The notes: generated from the letters alone by a model not told the origin. Numbered from the stretch's first letter, positions 19,381-28,581 are shown. The stretch: 64,000 bases of DNA from Methylophilus sp. 42 (GCF_000384155.1 NZ_KB913031.1:2904341-2968340); one strand, 5' to 3'. Numbers and translations are program-made.

Positions 19381-21056
19381 GTCTTTCTTCAGCACTCGCG
19401 CGTATTTCGCGTGCTTTATTTACCCCACAAATTTGCCTGATCTGGGGCGTCAGTCTCTGGCTGATGCTCACCAGCAACCATGCCTTATTTGAGCACCTGC
19501 TCAACATTTATCCATGGAACGCGCATAACGCAGGATTTATCGTCAGCATCGGCCTGTTTTTTACCTTTAGTATTACGCTGTGGTTAATGCTCTTAAGTCA
19601 CGGGAAGTCAGCACGATGGGTGTTATCTGCGGTCATGGTTTCTGCGGCATGGGCGGCCTTCTACATGGATGAGTTTGGCGTGATTATTGACCATATCATG
19701 CTGGACAATGCGGCCAAAACTGACACGCGCGAAGTGATGGGGCTGTTGTCATGGGGCTTCGTGATCAAAATGTTATTGCTGGGTGTGATTCCCGCATTGA
19801 TATTGATCAAGAAAACGCCGGACCGCTTTTTCCAGCGTGATGCCATCAGCGTCAGGCTGAAACAAATTAGCCTGCTGATGCTGGGCATGGTACTGGTGAT
19901 CATGCCATGTTCTGCAGATTACGCGACCTTTATTCGTGAGCATAAAATGGTGCGTATGTATGCAAACCCGACTTTTTTTCACTACTCGCTGATTAAGTGG
20001 ACTTCTCAAAAACTGTTCACGCACCACATCACCGGCTTACAAAAAACGGCATTAGATGTGCGCAATGTTGAACAAGGCCAGCACCATGAACTGATTATCA
20101 TGGTGGTTGGCGAAACCGCGCGTTTTGATCGCTTTTCATTGAATGGTTATCCCCGCAATACCAACCCAAGGTTGGCGAAAGAAAATGTGGTGAGTTTCAA
20201 ACAAGTAACGTCTTGTGGCACATCGACCGGCGTGTCTGTCCCATGCATGTTTTCAATGCTGAGCAGAAAGCATTACGATGAAGAAAAGGCTTTGCATATG
20301 GAAAATGCACTGGATGTACTCAGCCGCCAAGGTATCAAGGTATTGTGGCGAGATAACAACTCTGATTCCAAGGGTGTCGCCCTACGTGTCCCTTATGAAG
20401 ATTTCAAGTCCCCGGCACACAATCCGGCGTGTGACGACAATGAATGCCGCGATATTGGCATGCTGAGCGGACTGGACAAGTTTGTTGAAAAAAACAAAGA
20501 CCATGACATCCTGATCGTCTTGCACCAGATGGGCAACCATGGTCCGGAATACTATCGTCGCTATCCGGATGAATTCAAAAAATTCACGCCGATTTGCAAA
20601 ACCGGTCGTTTGTCAGAGTGCTCGCAACAGGAAATTGACAACTCATATGACAACGCTATTTTGTATACCGACTACTTCTTGTCGGAAGTGATTCAGTTTC
20701 TGAAGAAATATGATAGCCACCGTGAAACAGCCATGCTGTATGTCTCAGACCATGGCGAGTCGCTCGGTGAACATGGTATCTACCTGCACGCCGCGCCGTA
20801 CATGATCGCCCCGCAAGAACAGACACATGTGCCAGCGATTGTGTGGGTAGGCCAGCACTTTGACTATCAATTGCCGCAAATTTCCCAATATGCGAACTAT
20901 CCACTCAGCCATGACGATGTGTTTTGTACACTGCTGACGGCCTATGAATTAAAGTCTGAAGTCTGCCATGCCGAATTTGGCTGGTTGGGGCAAAACAGGG
21001 AGTTACAGGAAGAGCAGCGCAAACACCTACTCCCCAAACCAGTTAACGCGCACTAA
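19377..21056 (+). CDS. eptA: Lipid A phosphoethanolamine transferase EptA
   Basis: EptA adds phosphoethanolamine to lipid A phosphates and lowers affinity for cationic peptides such as polymyxin. The start is the ATG at 19377, which overlaps the PAP2 stop as ATGA; the open frame continues 80 codons upstream but inside PAP2. The 559 residues contain five N-terminal helices (to about residue 185). The zinc-binding sulfatase-fold domain has GETARFDRFSLNGYPRNTNP, the nucleophile T282 in TSCGTSTGVSVPCMFS, and SDHGESLGEHG. Paired cysteines (CDDNECR, CKTGRLSEC) fit the family's disulfides. Its 3' end overlaps the convergent PBP-like gene by 4 bp. Confidence 0.93.
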   Translation: MSLSSALARISRALFTPQICLIWGVSLWLMLTSNHALFEHLLNIYPWNAHNAGFIVSIGLFFTFSITLWLMLLSHGKSARWVLSAVMVSAAWAAFYMDEFGVIIDHIMLDNAAKTDTREVMGLLSWGFVIKMLLLGVIPALILIKKTPDRFFQRDAISVRLKQISLLMLGMVLVIMPCSADYATFIREHKMVRMYANPTFFHYSLIKWTSQKLFTHHITGLQKTALDVRNVEQGQHHELIIMVVGETARFDRFSLNGYPRNTNPRLAKENVVSFKQVTSCGTSTGVSVPCMFSMLSRKHYDEEKALHMENALDVLSRQGIKVLWRDNNSDSKGVALRVPYEDFKSPAHNPACDDNECRDIGMLSGLDKFVEKNKDHDILIVLHQMGNHGPEYYRRYPDEFKKFTPICKTGRLSECSQQEIDNSYDNAILYTDYFLSEVIQFLKKYDSHRETAMLYVSDHGESLGEHGIYLHAAPYMIAPQEQTHVPAIVWVGQHFDYQLPQISQYANYPLSHDDVFCTLLTAYELKSEVCHAEFGWLGQNRELQEEQRKHLLPKPVNAH

Positions 21057-21538
21057 TTACCAGTATCACAGTGTAAAACTGGTGGCTCACTCTGTATCTT
21101 ATTAGCGGTGAGCCACACTAAAGCACGTACACGTTCGTCCAATTTACAAGCCTCGATATAGCCAATGGCGCTTTCCGTGTAAGCCACATAGCGAATCATG
21201 GCTTCTTGTGACTCCACAGTATAGGGCGGTTGAATACCCTGGAAGTAAAGCCCATTCCAGTAACCAAGTTGCGCCTTGGGGCTACTATGCAATACCTGCT
21301 GCGAGAAACGCAGACGCAAGGGGTGCTCCGTCGATAAATTAGCTGGATGCAATGGCCGCCCCTGATTACCATATAGTTTCTTACGCCAATAAATTGGGGC
21401 AAGATCATTGACCGTCACGGGCACACTATAAGCCGCTTGCGCCGATACAATCACCGCGATCACAGGCTCTTCTGCCATCACGAATGAGGGCAGGCAACCA
21501 GCCAACACAATCCAGTACTTAAGCACGTTTAAACGCAT
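21053..21538 (-). CDS. Small PstS-like periplasmic binding protein
   Basis: A 161-residue exported protein (signal MRLNVLKYWIVLAGCLPSFVMA, cleavage before EE) resembling one lobe of phosphate-type substrate-binding proteins. It has LAPIYWRKKLYGNQGRPLHPANL and, near the end, IRYVAYTESAIGYIEA, which corresponds to the usual VA..PGAIGYV segment. At half the normal length it cannot form the two-lobed transporter receptor, and no ABC transporter genes are nearby. The ATG overlaps the porin stop by one base (TGATG). It may serve as a ligand sensor for the adjacent two-component system; this is speculation from location. Confidence 0.7.
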   Translation of the reverse strand: MRLNVLKYWIVLAGCLPSFVMAEEPVIAVIVSAQAAYSVPVTVNDLAPIYWRKKLYGNQGRPLHPANLSTEHPLRLRFSQQVLHSSPKAQLGYWNGLYFQGIQPPYTVESQEAMIRYVAYTESAIGYIEACKLDERVRALVWLTANKIQSEPPVLHCDTGN

Positions 21539-22560
21539 CAATACATCATCGCAAATGAAGTCGCAAATCCGCGCGGCACGTCTTCATATTCGCCACTACC
21601 GCCCACGATTTCAAATTTCAGCAGCTGGTTGGGTTTCAGCCGCTTCGTGACACCAAGCACCCAACGCTCAGCATCCCGGGAGTCTGGTTGATGCAAACTT
21701 TCCAGGCGGGTAATCCAGTACCAATCATTCTTGATTAAAAACGCACTTTGTAAATATGAACCGCTACCTCCATTTTGACCATGCTCGGCTTTGCGCGTAT
21801 AGGTTTCGCCACTCAACTCCCAGCGATCAAACTCCAATAAAAAATCCAACCCCACCAGGCGATACCTGAGTCCGTTGGGTTTTTCATCCCGATAGCTGGA
21901 AACATTCAAGCCTACGGTATTCAATCCGGCGTTTTCATCGCTCAGGTTAAGAATATTATTGATAGCAATACGAGCGCCATGTGCGTCTTTATATTGTGTT
22001 TCACCGCGGCTTTCTGGTTGTGAATTCATCATCGCCGTATAGACCTGATAGTCTAACGAACGCTCCTTAAAAGGCAGATTACCGAATAATTGCAAACCAC
22101 TGGTGAAGCTCGGAAACAATTCAGTTGTTGCTAATGGCCGGCTCGCTGTCCACACCAGTGGTGAGGCATGCAGCTGATTCCAGCGGCCCAATGGCGTTAA
22201 AAAGCGACCAATCCGTAAATTCGCTTTTTCATGCAAATTCACGTCAAAATATAAGCGCTCCGGGTTGATATAGGCTTCCCGGAAATCAAGGCCTTGTGCA
22301 TGGGTATAACTGGCAACATTTTCCAGGTCCAACTCCCCGAAAAACTTGATACGCGTATTTTTGTCCCACGTCACGATCATGCTTAACTCATTCCAGTTCA
22401 GCCGGGTTGGCTCTGTACGTGGAACATGCAAATCAACGCTGGTGTAGCCGCCTATGCGGAAGCCCTCCCAGAGCGAAGACTCCTCCTCCGCAAACACCGG
22501 CTTGCACATCAAGCAGAGGCTGATTACACTGACTGCACAGCGCAATAAAATAGTGAACAT
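21538..22560 (-). CDS. Outer-membrane porin-like beta-barrel protein
   Basis: A 340-residue exported protein (signal MFTILLRCAVSVISLCLMCKPVFA) with alternating amphipathic strands and a terminal aromatic residue (FAMMY), as expected for an outer-membrane barrel. Barrel-like pieces include RIGRFLTPLGRWNQLHASPLVW and LQLFGNLPFKERSLDYQVY, typical of uncharacterised alginate/phosphate-type porins. The ATG at 22560 is preferred over the GTG at 22566 because GGAAAG lies just upstream. It forms a coupled pair with the small PBP-like gene and is divergent from the sensor kinase gene across 61 bp. The substrate is not known. Confidence 0.7.
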   Translation of the reverse strand: MFTILLRCAVSVISLCLMCKPVFAEEESSLWEGFRIGGYTSVDLHVPRTEPTRLNWNELSMIVTWDKNTRIKFFGELDLENVASYTHAQGLDFREAYINPERLYFDVNLHEKANLRIGRFLTPLGRWNQLHASPLVWTASRPLATTELFPSFTSGLQLFGNLPFKERSLDYQVYTAMMNSQPESRGETQYKDAHGARIAINNILNLSDENAGLNTVGLNVSSYRDEKPNGLRYRLVGLDFLLEFDRWELSGETYTRKAEHGQNGGSGSYLQSAFLIKNDWYWITRLESLHQPDSRDAERWVLGVTKRLKPNQLLKFEIVGGSGEYEDVPRGFATSFAMMY

Positions 22561-22621
22561 AAGCACTTTCCGATTAAGCTAGTACAACGCCTATAATTAA
22601 GTCGTTATTTTCTCATACTCC

Positions 22622-24283
22622 ATGCCTGAACACGCACCTCTCACCATACGAAAAATGCTACTGATCGCATTTTTGCTGGCCGGGCTACTGCCCGCGCTGC
22701 TGGTCAGTGTGCTGAGTTTCTACCAGGCTCGCACGGCCTTACGCACAGAGATCAAACATGACCTGCAAACCACAGGTAAAGCCGTTGGCGAGCACATTGA
22801 CAGGGTGCTGTTTGAACGCGTGCAAAACGTGCGCAGCTGGAGCCAGCTGGCCATCATGCAAGATATGCAAATTGGCGACATCGACAAGCGCCTGTCTATT
22901 TTTCTGGCAGAAACACGTAAAAGTTATGCTGCACAATATGTATCCATTGACGTGGTGGACCTGCAATCAACCATCATCTCATCCAGCAACCCGCAACGCA
23001 TCAGCCAGCCGCTTTTCAGCCCACCGGTCTGGTTTTCGTTCACAGATGACGGCCACCCCATCACCATCTACCATTTGCAGAATGATCAACTGATGATATC
23101 TACGCCGGTTTTTTCCAATATCACACGACAACCGATCGGCCATCTTATTGCCACATTTAGCTGGTCAGTGATACAGGACTTGCTGGACCATGCCGCCCAA
23201 CATGCGACGACACTGGCACTCATGGACGAAAATCAACGCTTCTTGGCCCAATCCAAGAACTGGACACAACAACGGCTTGGCCTGCATACCCACGTGCCGA
23301 TACAAAGTACATTACCTATCCATGGCTGGGCGATAAAACTCAATAAAGAACATGATGTTGCCGTCGCACCCGTACATCGGCTGGGACTTATTTTCTTGAC
23401 GCTATTAGTGACCATCCTGTTTTTCTCACTGATTCTGGTCAGGCCGATAGCCAAACGGATTACACAGCCACTCGAAGATCTTATCCGTTTCGTAAAGCAG
23501 TTGCGGCAACCCAATGTGGTGATTCCCCCACTCAGTGGTCCGGCCGAAGTGCAGGCCCTTCATCAGACTTATACCAAAATGGCTGCAGACCTAGCGGAGT
23601 CAGAGCAGCAACTGACCCGCGCTGCCAAATTAGCCGTGGTAGGAGAAATGGCCGCTGCCATGAGCCATGAAGTGAGGACTCCGCTGGGCATCATGCGCTC
23701 GTCGGCTGATGTGCTGCTTAGGGAAGCGCAACTGAGTGAAGATGGTCGCGAGGTACTCGGGTTTATTATTTCAGAAACCGAACGCCTGAATAAACTGGTC
23801 AGTGCGCTGATTGACGCTGCCCGCCCGCGGCTGCCGAATAAAATCCCGCTGGACCTGCAAGCGCACTTGCAGCATGTCGTCGCCATGCTACAAAAACCGG
23901 CGCAGGCAAAGCAAATTACCCTCACACTACAAGCCGCGCAGCCGGTCATCATTGAGGCAGACCAGGACCAGATGACACAAGTGCTGGTCAACTTGCTCAT
24001 GAATGCGATTCAGATTTTGCCGGACGGTGGAAACATTCAGCTGCAACTATCAGCAGATGCAAAATGTGCCCATATTGCGGTCGCCGATGATGGCCCTGGT
24101 GTCCCGCCTGCACAGCAAGGGCATTTATTTGAAGCCTTTTTTACCCAACGCGCTGGCGGGGTTGGCCTCGGGCTAGCCGTGGTGAAGCAAATCATCGAAG
24201 CGCACGATGGTACAATCAGCTATAGCACCAGCCCCTGGCAAGGGGCCCAATTTAACTTATCACTTCCGTTAGCGACTGCATAA
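22622..24283 (+). CDS. Membrane sensor histidine kinase (NtrB/AtoS type)
   Basis: A 553-residue kinase. Membrane segment 1 (about residues 13-33) and segment 2 (about 252-272) enclose a double-Cache-like periplasmic sensor. HAMP (RITQPLEDLIRFVKQL) and a linker follow, then the H-box MSHEVRTPLGIMRSS with the phosphorylated His at 349. The N-box is VNLLMNAIQILPDGG, followed by DDGPGVPP and GGVGLGLAVVKQII. The NtrB-like catalytic core matches the adjacent sigma-54 activator 2 bp downstream. The divergent porin and PBP-like genes are plausible targets or sensing partners. Confidence 0.88.
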   Translation: MPEHAPLTIRKMLLIAFLLAGLLPALLVSVLSFYQARTALRTEIKHDLQTTGKAVGEHIDRVLFERVQNVRSWSQLAIMQDMQIGDIDKRLSIFLAETRKSYAAQYVSIDVVDLQSTIISSSNPQRISQPLFSPPVWFSFTDDGHPITIYHLQNDQLMISTPVFSNITRQPIGHLIATFSWSVIQDLLDHAAQHATTLALMDENQRFLAQSKNWTQQRLGLHTHVPIQSTLPIHGWAIKLNKEHDVAVAPVHRLGLIFLTLLVTILFFSLILVRPIAKRITQPLEDLIRFVKQLRQPNVVIPPLSGPAEVQALHQTYTKMAADLAESEQQLTRAAKLAVVGEMAAAMSHEVRTPLGIMRSSADVLLREAQLSEDGREVLGFIISETERLNKLVSALIDAARPRLPNKIPLDLQAHLQHVVAMLQKPAQAKQITLTLQAAQPVIIEADQDQMTQVLVNLLMNAIQILPDGGNIQLQLSADAKCAHIAVADDGPGVPPAQQGHLFEAFFTQRAGGVGLGLAVVKQIIEAHDGTISYSTSPWQGAQFNLSLPLATA

Positions 24284-24285
24284 CC

Positions 24286-25644
24286 ATGTCCACCCCGCAA
24301 CACACTATTTTGGCTGTCGATGACGAACCGCATATGCGCAGACTGCTGGAAATCAGCCTGCGCCAGGCGGGCTACCGCGCGCTGTCTGCGGGCAATGGCC
24401 GCGAAGCGCTGGAACTCATACAGCAACAGCAAATTGACCTGGTGGTGAGCGACCTGCACATGCCTGGCATGAGTGGTTTGCAATTGCTGAGCGCCATCCG
24501 CAAACAATATGAACGACTGCCATTTATCATGGTGACGGCGCAAGGTGAAATCAAAACGGCTGTCGAAGCCATGAAGCTGGGCGCCAGCGATTATATTCTG
24601 CGACCGTTTGAACTCGAAACACTGGAAATCGCTATTCAGAAAGCGCTGGCGGTGAATCGTATCCAGATCGAAAACACGTTTCTAAAGGAAAGCAGCCAAC
24701 CGCCTGTCACCGGCCTCATTGGCAATAGTGCACCCATGCAATCGCTCAAGCAGATGATTCAGCAAGTGGCGCCAGAACGGGCGACGGTATTTATTGTTGG
24801 TGAAACTGGCACCGGTAAAGAACTGGTGGCCAAGGCATTGCACGACGCCTCCCCGCGCAAATCAGAATTATTCGTCGCGGTGAACTGTGCGGCGATCCCG
24901 GTCGATATTCTGGAGTCTGAATTGTTCGGGCACGAGAAAGGCGCATTTACCGGCGCAGTGAAAGAGCGGGTCGGTAAATTCGAGCTCGCCAATGGCGGCA
25001 CCCTGTTCCTGGATGAAATCACCGAGATGCCTATCCAGTTGCAGTCCAAACTTTTGCGCGTGCTGCAGGAAAATATCGTCGAAAAACTAGGGGGTAACCG
25101 GCAGATTGCGCTGGACGTGCGCGTCGTCGCCGCCACCAACCGTGACCCCTTGCAAGCGGTCAAAGAGGGCAAGCTACGCGAAGATGTCTATTACCGTCTG
25201 AATGTGATTCAACTGCAGATTCCGCCGCTACGTGAGCGTGGCGAAGATGTCAGCCTGCTGGCTGACTACTTTCTGGGCAAACGCCAAAGCCAGCTTAGCG
25301 AAAGTGCGCGCTTGAGCTTGCAGCAATATCAATGGCCAGGCAATGTACGCGAACTGGAAAATATTCTGGAACGCGCCGCGATTCTGGCTGGCAACCAGAC
25401 GATACAACAGCAACACTTGCCCGCCGATATTGCTCAACAGCTGATACCGGTAAACACGGAGTCCAGTCCATTGGCCGCTGACAGTCATGACCTGTCTATT
25501 CCACGTGCGACGGAGGCAATTGAACGTCGCTTGATCCTGCAAGCCCTTGATGATTGTCAGGGCAACAAAACCAAGGCAGCCAAGCTATTAGAGATCAGCG
25601 AGCGCTCACTTTGGAACAAATTAAACCAATACAGTTTACGCTAG
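24286..25644 (+). CDS. Sigma-54-dependent response regulator (NtrC/AtoC family)
   Basis: A 452-residue three-domain activator. The receiver has DDE at 12-14, the phosphorylated D56 in VVSDLHMPG and K in ILRPFE (Arg replaces the usual Lys-Pro switch, a mild oddity). The AAA+ domain has Walker A GETGTGKE at about 171, GAFTGA at about 221 for sigma-54 contact, Walker B TLFLDEI, and an arginine-finger region PPLRERGEDV. The C-terminal Fis-type helix-turn-helix (NKTKAAKLLEISERSLWNKL) completes it. It is two bases after the kinase and overlaps the convergent dioxygenase gene by 9 bp. Confidence 0.92.
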   Translation: MSTPQHTILAVDDEPHMRRLLEISLRQAGYRALSAGNGREALELIQQQQIDLVVSDLHMPGMSGLQLLSAIRKQYERLPFIMVTAQGEIKTAVEAMKLGASDYILRPFELETLEIAIQKALAVNRIQIENTFLKESSQPPVTGLIGNSAPMQSLKQMIQQVAPERATVFIVGETGTGKELVAKALHDASPRKSELFVAVNCAAIPVDILESELFGHEKGAFTGAVKERVGKFELANGGTLFLDEITEMPIQLQSKLLRVLQENIVEKLGGNRQIALDVRVVAATNRDPLQAVKEGKLREDVYYRLNVIQLQIPPLRERGEDVSLLADYFLGKRQSQLSESARLSLQQYQWPGNVRELENILERAAILAGNQTIQQQHLPADIAQQLIPVNTESSPLAADSHDLSIPRATEAIERRLILQALDDCQGNKTKAAKLLEISERSLWNKLNQYSLR

Positions 25645-26436
25645 CGGCTTATTGATACCGACCCCGTTAGTCGCCCAAAGGTAAGCATCCATGGCCAAAA
25701 TACCGTAAGTGTTTTCCGGGGTAAAACGTATGGCCTCACCAATGGCGCTGCCCGCCGCGACAAACAATGGCATCAAGTGGTCTTCACTCGGATGCGCTTG
25801 CATCCCTTGCGGACACTCAACACGGTAATTGAACATGTGTTGCCATTGTTGCGTTTGAATACGTTCAGCCATCCAGCCGGCAAAAGGCAACACATACGGC
25901 AAAGGAGCGGCATCCCTGTCAGCCGTAAAAAAATCTGACAAATTATGCGTAATGGCGCCTGAGGCCAGAATCAGCACGTTTTGCTCATGCAGGCCCTGCA
26001 ACGCCCTGCCCAGCGCAAACTGTTCAGTTGGCGTGCTGCGACTTTGGATCGACAACTGCGTCACTGGGATATCTGCCTCCGGGTACATCAGCATCAGCGG
26101 CACCCACGCCCCATGATCCAGCCCACGCTGTGGATGCGCTTGCACCGCAATATCCTGTGCTTGCAACAATGCTGCTACCTGTTGTGCCAATGCTGGTGCG
26201 CCCGGTGCCGGGTATTGCTTTGTATACAACGCTGGCGGAAAGCCGGCAAAATCATGAATGGTTTCCGGCTGGTTCGCCAGGCTGACTGTCGGTACGCGCG
26301 TATCCCAGTGGGCAGAGACGACCAGGATGGCATCCGGCCTGGGCAAAGCGGTGGCCACCTCGGCCAGCATCTCGCCGGTCTTACCCGGTTCGATCGCCAG
26401 CGTTGGTGCACCATGTGACACAAACAAGGTCGTCAT
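25636..26436 (-). CDS. DODA-type extradiol dioxygenase (class III)
   Basis: A 266-residue member of the LigB/4,5-DOPA dioxygenase family (E. coli YgiD type). These enzymes cleave catechol rings with non-heme iron or zinc. Candidate metal-ligand histidines appear in FVSHGAP, VVSAHWDT, GLDHGAWVPL and GAITHNL, all intact. Its natural substrate cannot be read from sequence. A DoxX-type membrane protein gene lies 20 bp upstream on the same strand, a pairing seen in other proteobacteria and suggesting a quinone- or aromatic-related detoxification role. Confidence 0.88.
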   Translation of the reverse strand: MTTLFVSHGAPTLAIEPGKTGEMLAEVATALPRPDAILVVSAHWDTRVPTVSLANQPETIHDFAGFPPALYTKQYPAPGAPALAQQVAALLQAQDIAVQAHPQRGLDHGAWVPLMLMYPEADIPVTQLSIQSRSTPTEQFALGRALQGLHEQNVLILASGAITHNLSDFFTADRDAAPLPYVLPFAGWMAERIQTQQWQHMFNYRVECPQGMQAHPSEDHLMPLFVAAGSAIGEAIRFTPENTYGILAMDAYLWATNGVGINKPLA

Positions 26437-26456
26437 ATGAATACACTCCGCCTATA

Positions 26457-26846
26457 TTAACGGCGACGGTTATCCAGGCTAAACGCACCCGCGCCAAATG
26501 CCACCACCATCAGTAAGCCACCAACAATGGTCAGGTTTTTCAGGAACATGATCTGCTGCATTTGATCGGCCAGGTTATTGTGGAACATAAATGCCGTGGC
26601 GACAGTAAACACGGCAATGCCGGCCGCGGCCAAACGCGTCTTGTAACCCACCAGCAAAGCAATACCAAGTACCAGCTCGACAAACAAGGCAATCGCATAC
26701 GCTACCTCAGGCAATGGCGCGCCTACACTTTGAATATAGCCAATGGTGCCAGCCGGATTCGCTGCCTTACTCAAGCCACTGATAATAAAAATCTGTGATA
26801 ACAAAATACGACCAGCCACACTGGCTGCGGATTGGATTGCGTTCAT
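26457..26846 (-). CDS. DoxX-family membrane protein
   Basis: A 129-residue protein with four hydrophobic helices, typical of DoxX/DoxD-like inner-membrane proteins whose biochemical role is poorly known. The ATG at 26846 is used because AAGGAG stands seven bases upstream; the frame extends further to 26984 but that part is not DoxX-like. The signature region is RILLSQIFIISGLSKAANPAGT and FVELVLGIALLVGYKTRLAA. It is divergent from the LysR gene and probably under its control. A close paralogue lies at 27928-28332. Confidence 0.85.
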   Translation of the reverse strand: MNAIQSAASVAGRILLSQIFIISGLSKAANPAGTIGYIQSVGAPLPEVAYAIALFVELVLGIALLVGYKTRLAAAGIAVFTVATAFMFHNNLADQMQQIMFLKNLTIVGGLLMVVAFGAGAFSLDNRRR

Positions 26847-27018
26847 GTTGTACTCCTTGTTGTGGTTGTGCGATGCGATGATCAGCCGCTCATCGCACAT
26901 TTCCCTGAGAAAATGTGTACTGCCCTTATTTGGCTGATGAATGGCATTGTATTCCTGAAACAAAAAAATGATAATCCCACGCATAATAGTAAAACTGTCT
27001 CATATAGGTTGACAATCA

Positions 27019-27900
27019 ATGGCTTCATTAGAGGAAATGCAGTTTTTTGTGGAGGTGGTCAAACACGGCAATTTCACCAGTGCGGCGCACGCGCTTGGCA
27101 TCTCAAAGCAGTTGGTCAGCCGCCGCATCATCGCGCTGGAGGCCAGACTGGGTGTGCGCTTGTTGTTACGCACGACCCGCAAACTGTCGCCAACAGAAAC
27201 CGGCAAAGTGTTTTTCCAGCGCGCGCAACAAATACTGCAAGCTATTCACGATGCTGAACTCGAAATCAGTAATCGCTCGGACGAGTTGCGTGGACTGCTT
27301 AAAATGTCTGTGCCACTGTCTTATGCCAACTTGCGGCTGGCGCCTGCCCTCACTGCGTTTATGCAACAACATCCCCTGGTGGATGTCTGGCTGGATGCAG
27401 ATAACCGGCATGTGGATATGATTAGCGAAGGCTATGATATGGTGATACGCGTCACCGACCAGCCCGAAGAGGGCATGGTGGCACGTAAACTGGAAGATGC
27501 GGCAATGTGCTATTGCTGCAGCCCAGACTACATCGCACGCTATGGCGTACCAAGCTCCCCGCAAGCACTTTCCAAGCATGCCTGCCTCACACATAGGGCA
27601 AGTGAGTGGTTATTTACTGAAAACGACCAGATACACCGCATCCCGATTCAGGCCCGCTTAAAGTCCAATCACGGGGAAGTGTTGCGCGATGCCGCCGTCG
27701 CCGGACTTGGCATTACCGGCTTACCGGCCTTTTATGTACTGGAAGATTTGCAACAGGGGCGCCTGGTTGAGGTGTTAGCAGAATATCGCATGCAGCGCGC
27801 GGGCATTTATGCCATGTATCCCTACCACAAGCAGGTGTCGGCGAATGCACTGGCCTTGATCGAGCATTTGCGCCACTGGTTTCAAGCAACGTCCGCCTGA
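27019..27900 (+). CDS. LysR-family transcriptional regulator
   Basis: A 293-residue LysR-type regulator. The N-terminal winged helix is MASLEEMQFFVEVVKHGNFTSAAHALGISKQLVSRRI with the linker helix after it. The effector-binding domain starts near residue 90 (GLLKMSVPLSYANLRLAPAL). The end VLEDLQQGRLVEVLAEYR matches the AaeR/DsdC-like branch common near quinone and aromatic response genes. It is divergent from DoxX (gap 172 bp) and convergent with the second DoxX, so both may belong to its regulon. Confidence 0.9.
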   Translation: MASLEEMQFFVEVVKHGNFTSAAHALGISKQLVSRRIIALEARLGVRLLLRTTRKLSPTETGKVFFQRAQQILQAIHDAELEISNRSDELRGLLKMSVPLSYANLRLAPALTAFMQQHPLVDVWLDADNRHVDMISEGYDMVIRVTDQPEEGMVARKLEDAAMCYCCSPDYIARYGVPSSPQALSKHACLTHRASEWLFTENDQIHRIPIQARLKSNHGEVLRDAAVAGLGITGLPAFYVLEDLQQGRLVEVLAEYRMQRAGIYAMYPYHKQVSANALALIEHLRHWFQATSA

Positions 27901-27927
27901 GTCGCTGGCAGCCGCAATGAGAACCCC

Positions 27928-28332
27928 TTATTCCATTAACACCACGTGCTTGCCGCCATCCACACTGTAACCACCAGGGCCAAATGCGATGATCACCAAC
28001 AAACCGCCAATAATGGTGGTGTTTTTCAGAAACATAATGACCTGCACCGGATCAGCCATATTGCTGTGAAATATCAATGCGGTGATAAAAGTGAAAATGG
28101 CAATCCCGGAGGCGGCCAATTGCGCTTTAAAACCAACCAGTAAAGCAATGCCCAAGCCTAACTCGACTATCAGTGCCACCACATAAGCCACTTGCGGTAA
28201 GGGCAGGTGCGCACTTTCTATATAAGCAATGGTGCCTGCCGGATCCATGATCTTGGCAATGCCACTAATAATAAAAATCAGAGACAACAAAACCCGCCCT
28301 GCAAAACTGACCCAACGCTGCCGTACATTCAT
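27928..28332 (-). CDS. Second DoxX-family membrane protein (paralogue)
   Basis: A 134-residue four-helix DoxX protein closely similar to the one at 26457-26846. Both share FIISG(L/I)(S)KAxxPAGTI, ALxVELxLGIALLVGxK and IMFLKNxTIxGGLLxxxAFG. AAGGAG precedes the ATG at eight bases. The upstream region is shared with the divergent tetR gene, so it could be transcribed away from the same operator. Confidence 0.85.
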   Translation of the reverse strand: MNVRQRWVSFAGRVLLSLIFIISGIAKIMDPAGTIAYIESAHLPLPQVAYVVALIVELGLGIALLVGFKAQLAASGIAIFTFITALIFHSNMADPVQVIMFLKNTTIIGGLLVIIAFGPGGYSVDGGKHVVLME

Positions 28333-28520
28333 ACTGATCGCTCCTTGTCATGTTTGAACGCGTTGCCTATCGCCCGATGGACGCTACAGGCATCGGTATG
28401 ATGCATGCCGGTGACAAACTGCTGCCGCATTGATTTACCCAGCGACTCAGCCACTATCCTGGCTACCGGTGTATCACATATGTTACTCTGCACCATTCCG
28501 CGCAGAAACACCAGCATGAT

Positions 28521-28560
28521 TTGACATTTAAAAATAACAGTGTTAAGTTAACGATGTTAT
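28521..28560 (+). promoter_or_regulatory. tetR promoter -35 and palindromic TetR operator
   Basis: A perfect -35 hexamer TTGACA at 28521-28526 is followed by a 27-bp palindrome at 28534-28560. Its outer arms are ATAACA and TGTTAT and its inner arms GTTAA-G-TTAAC; only two base pairs per arm break the symmetry. The centre is 35 bp before the tetR ATG. Size and overlap with the promoter are typical of TetR-family autorepression. Confidence 0.75.
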
Positions 28561-28581
28561 CTTTATAAATAAAACCGCTGA

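Noticed and set aside
22577..22593. Possible sigma-54 promoter (GG-N10-GC) upstream of the porin gene
   Set aside because: The dinucleotides have the right spacing, but the flanking bases fit poorly and the predicted start would lie at or inside the Shine-Dalgarno of the porin gene.
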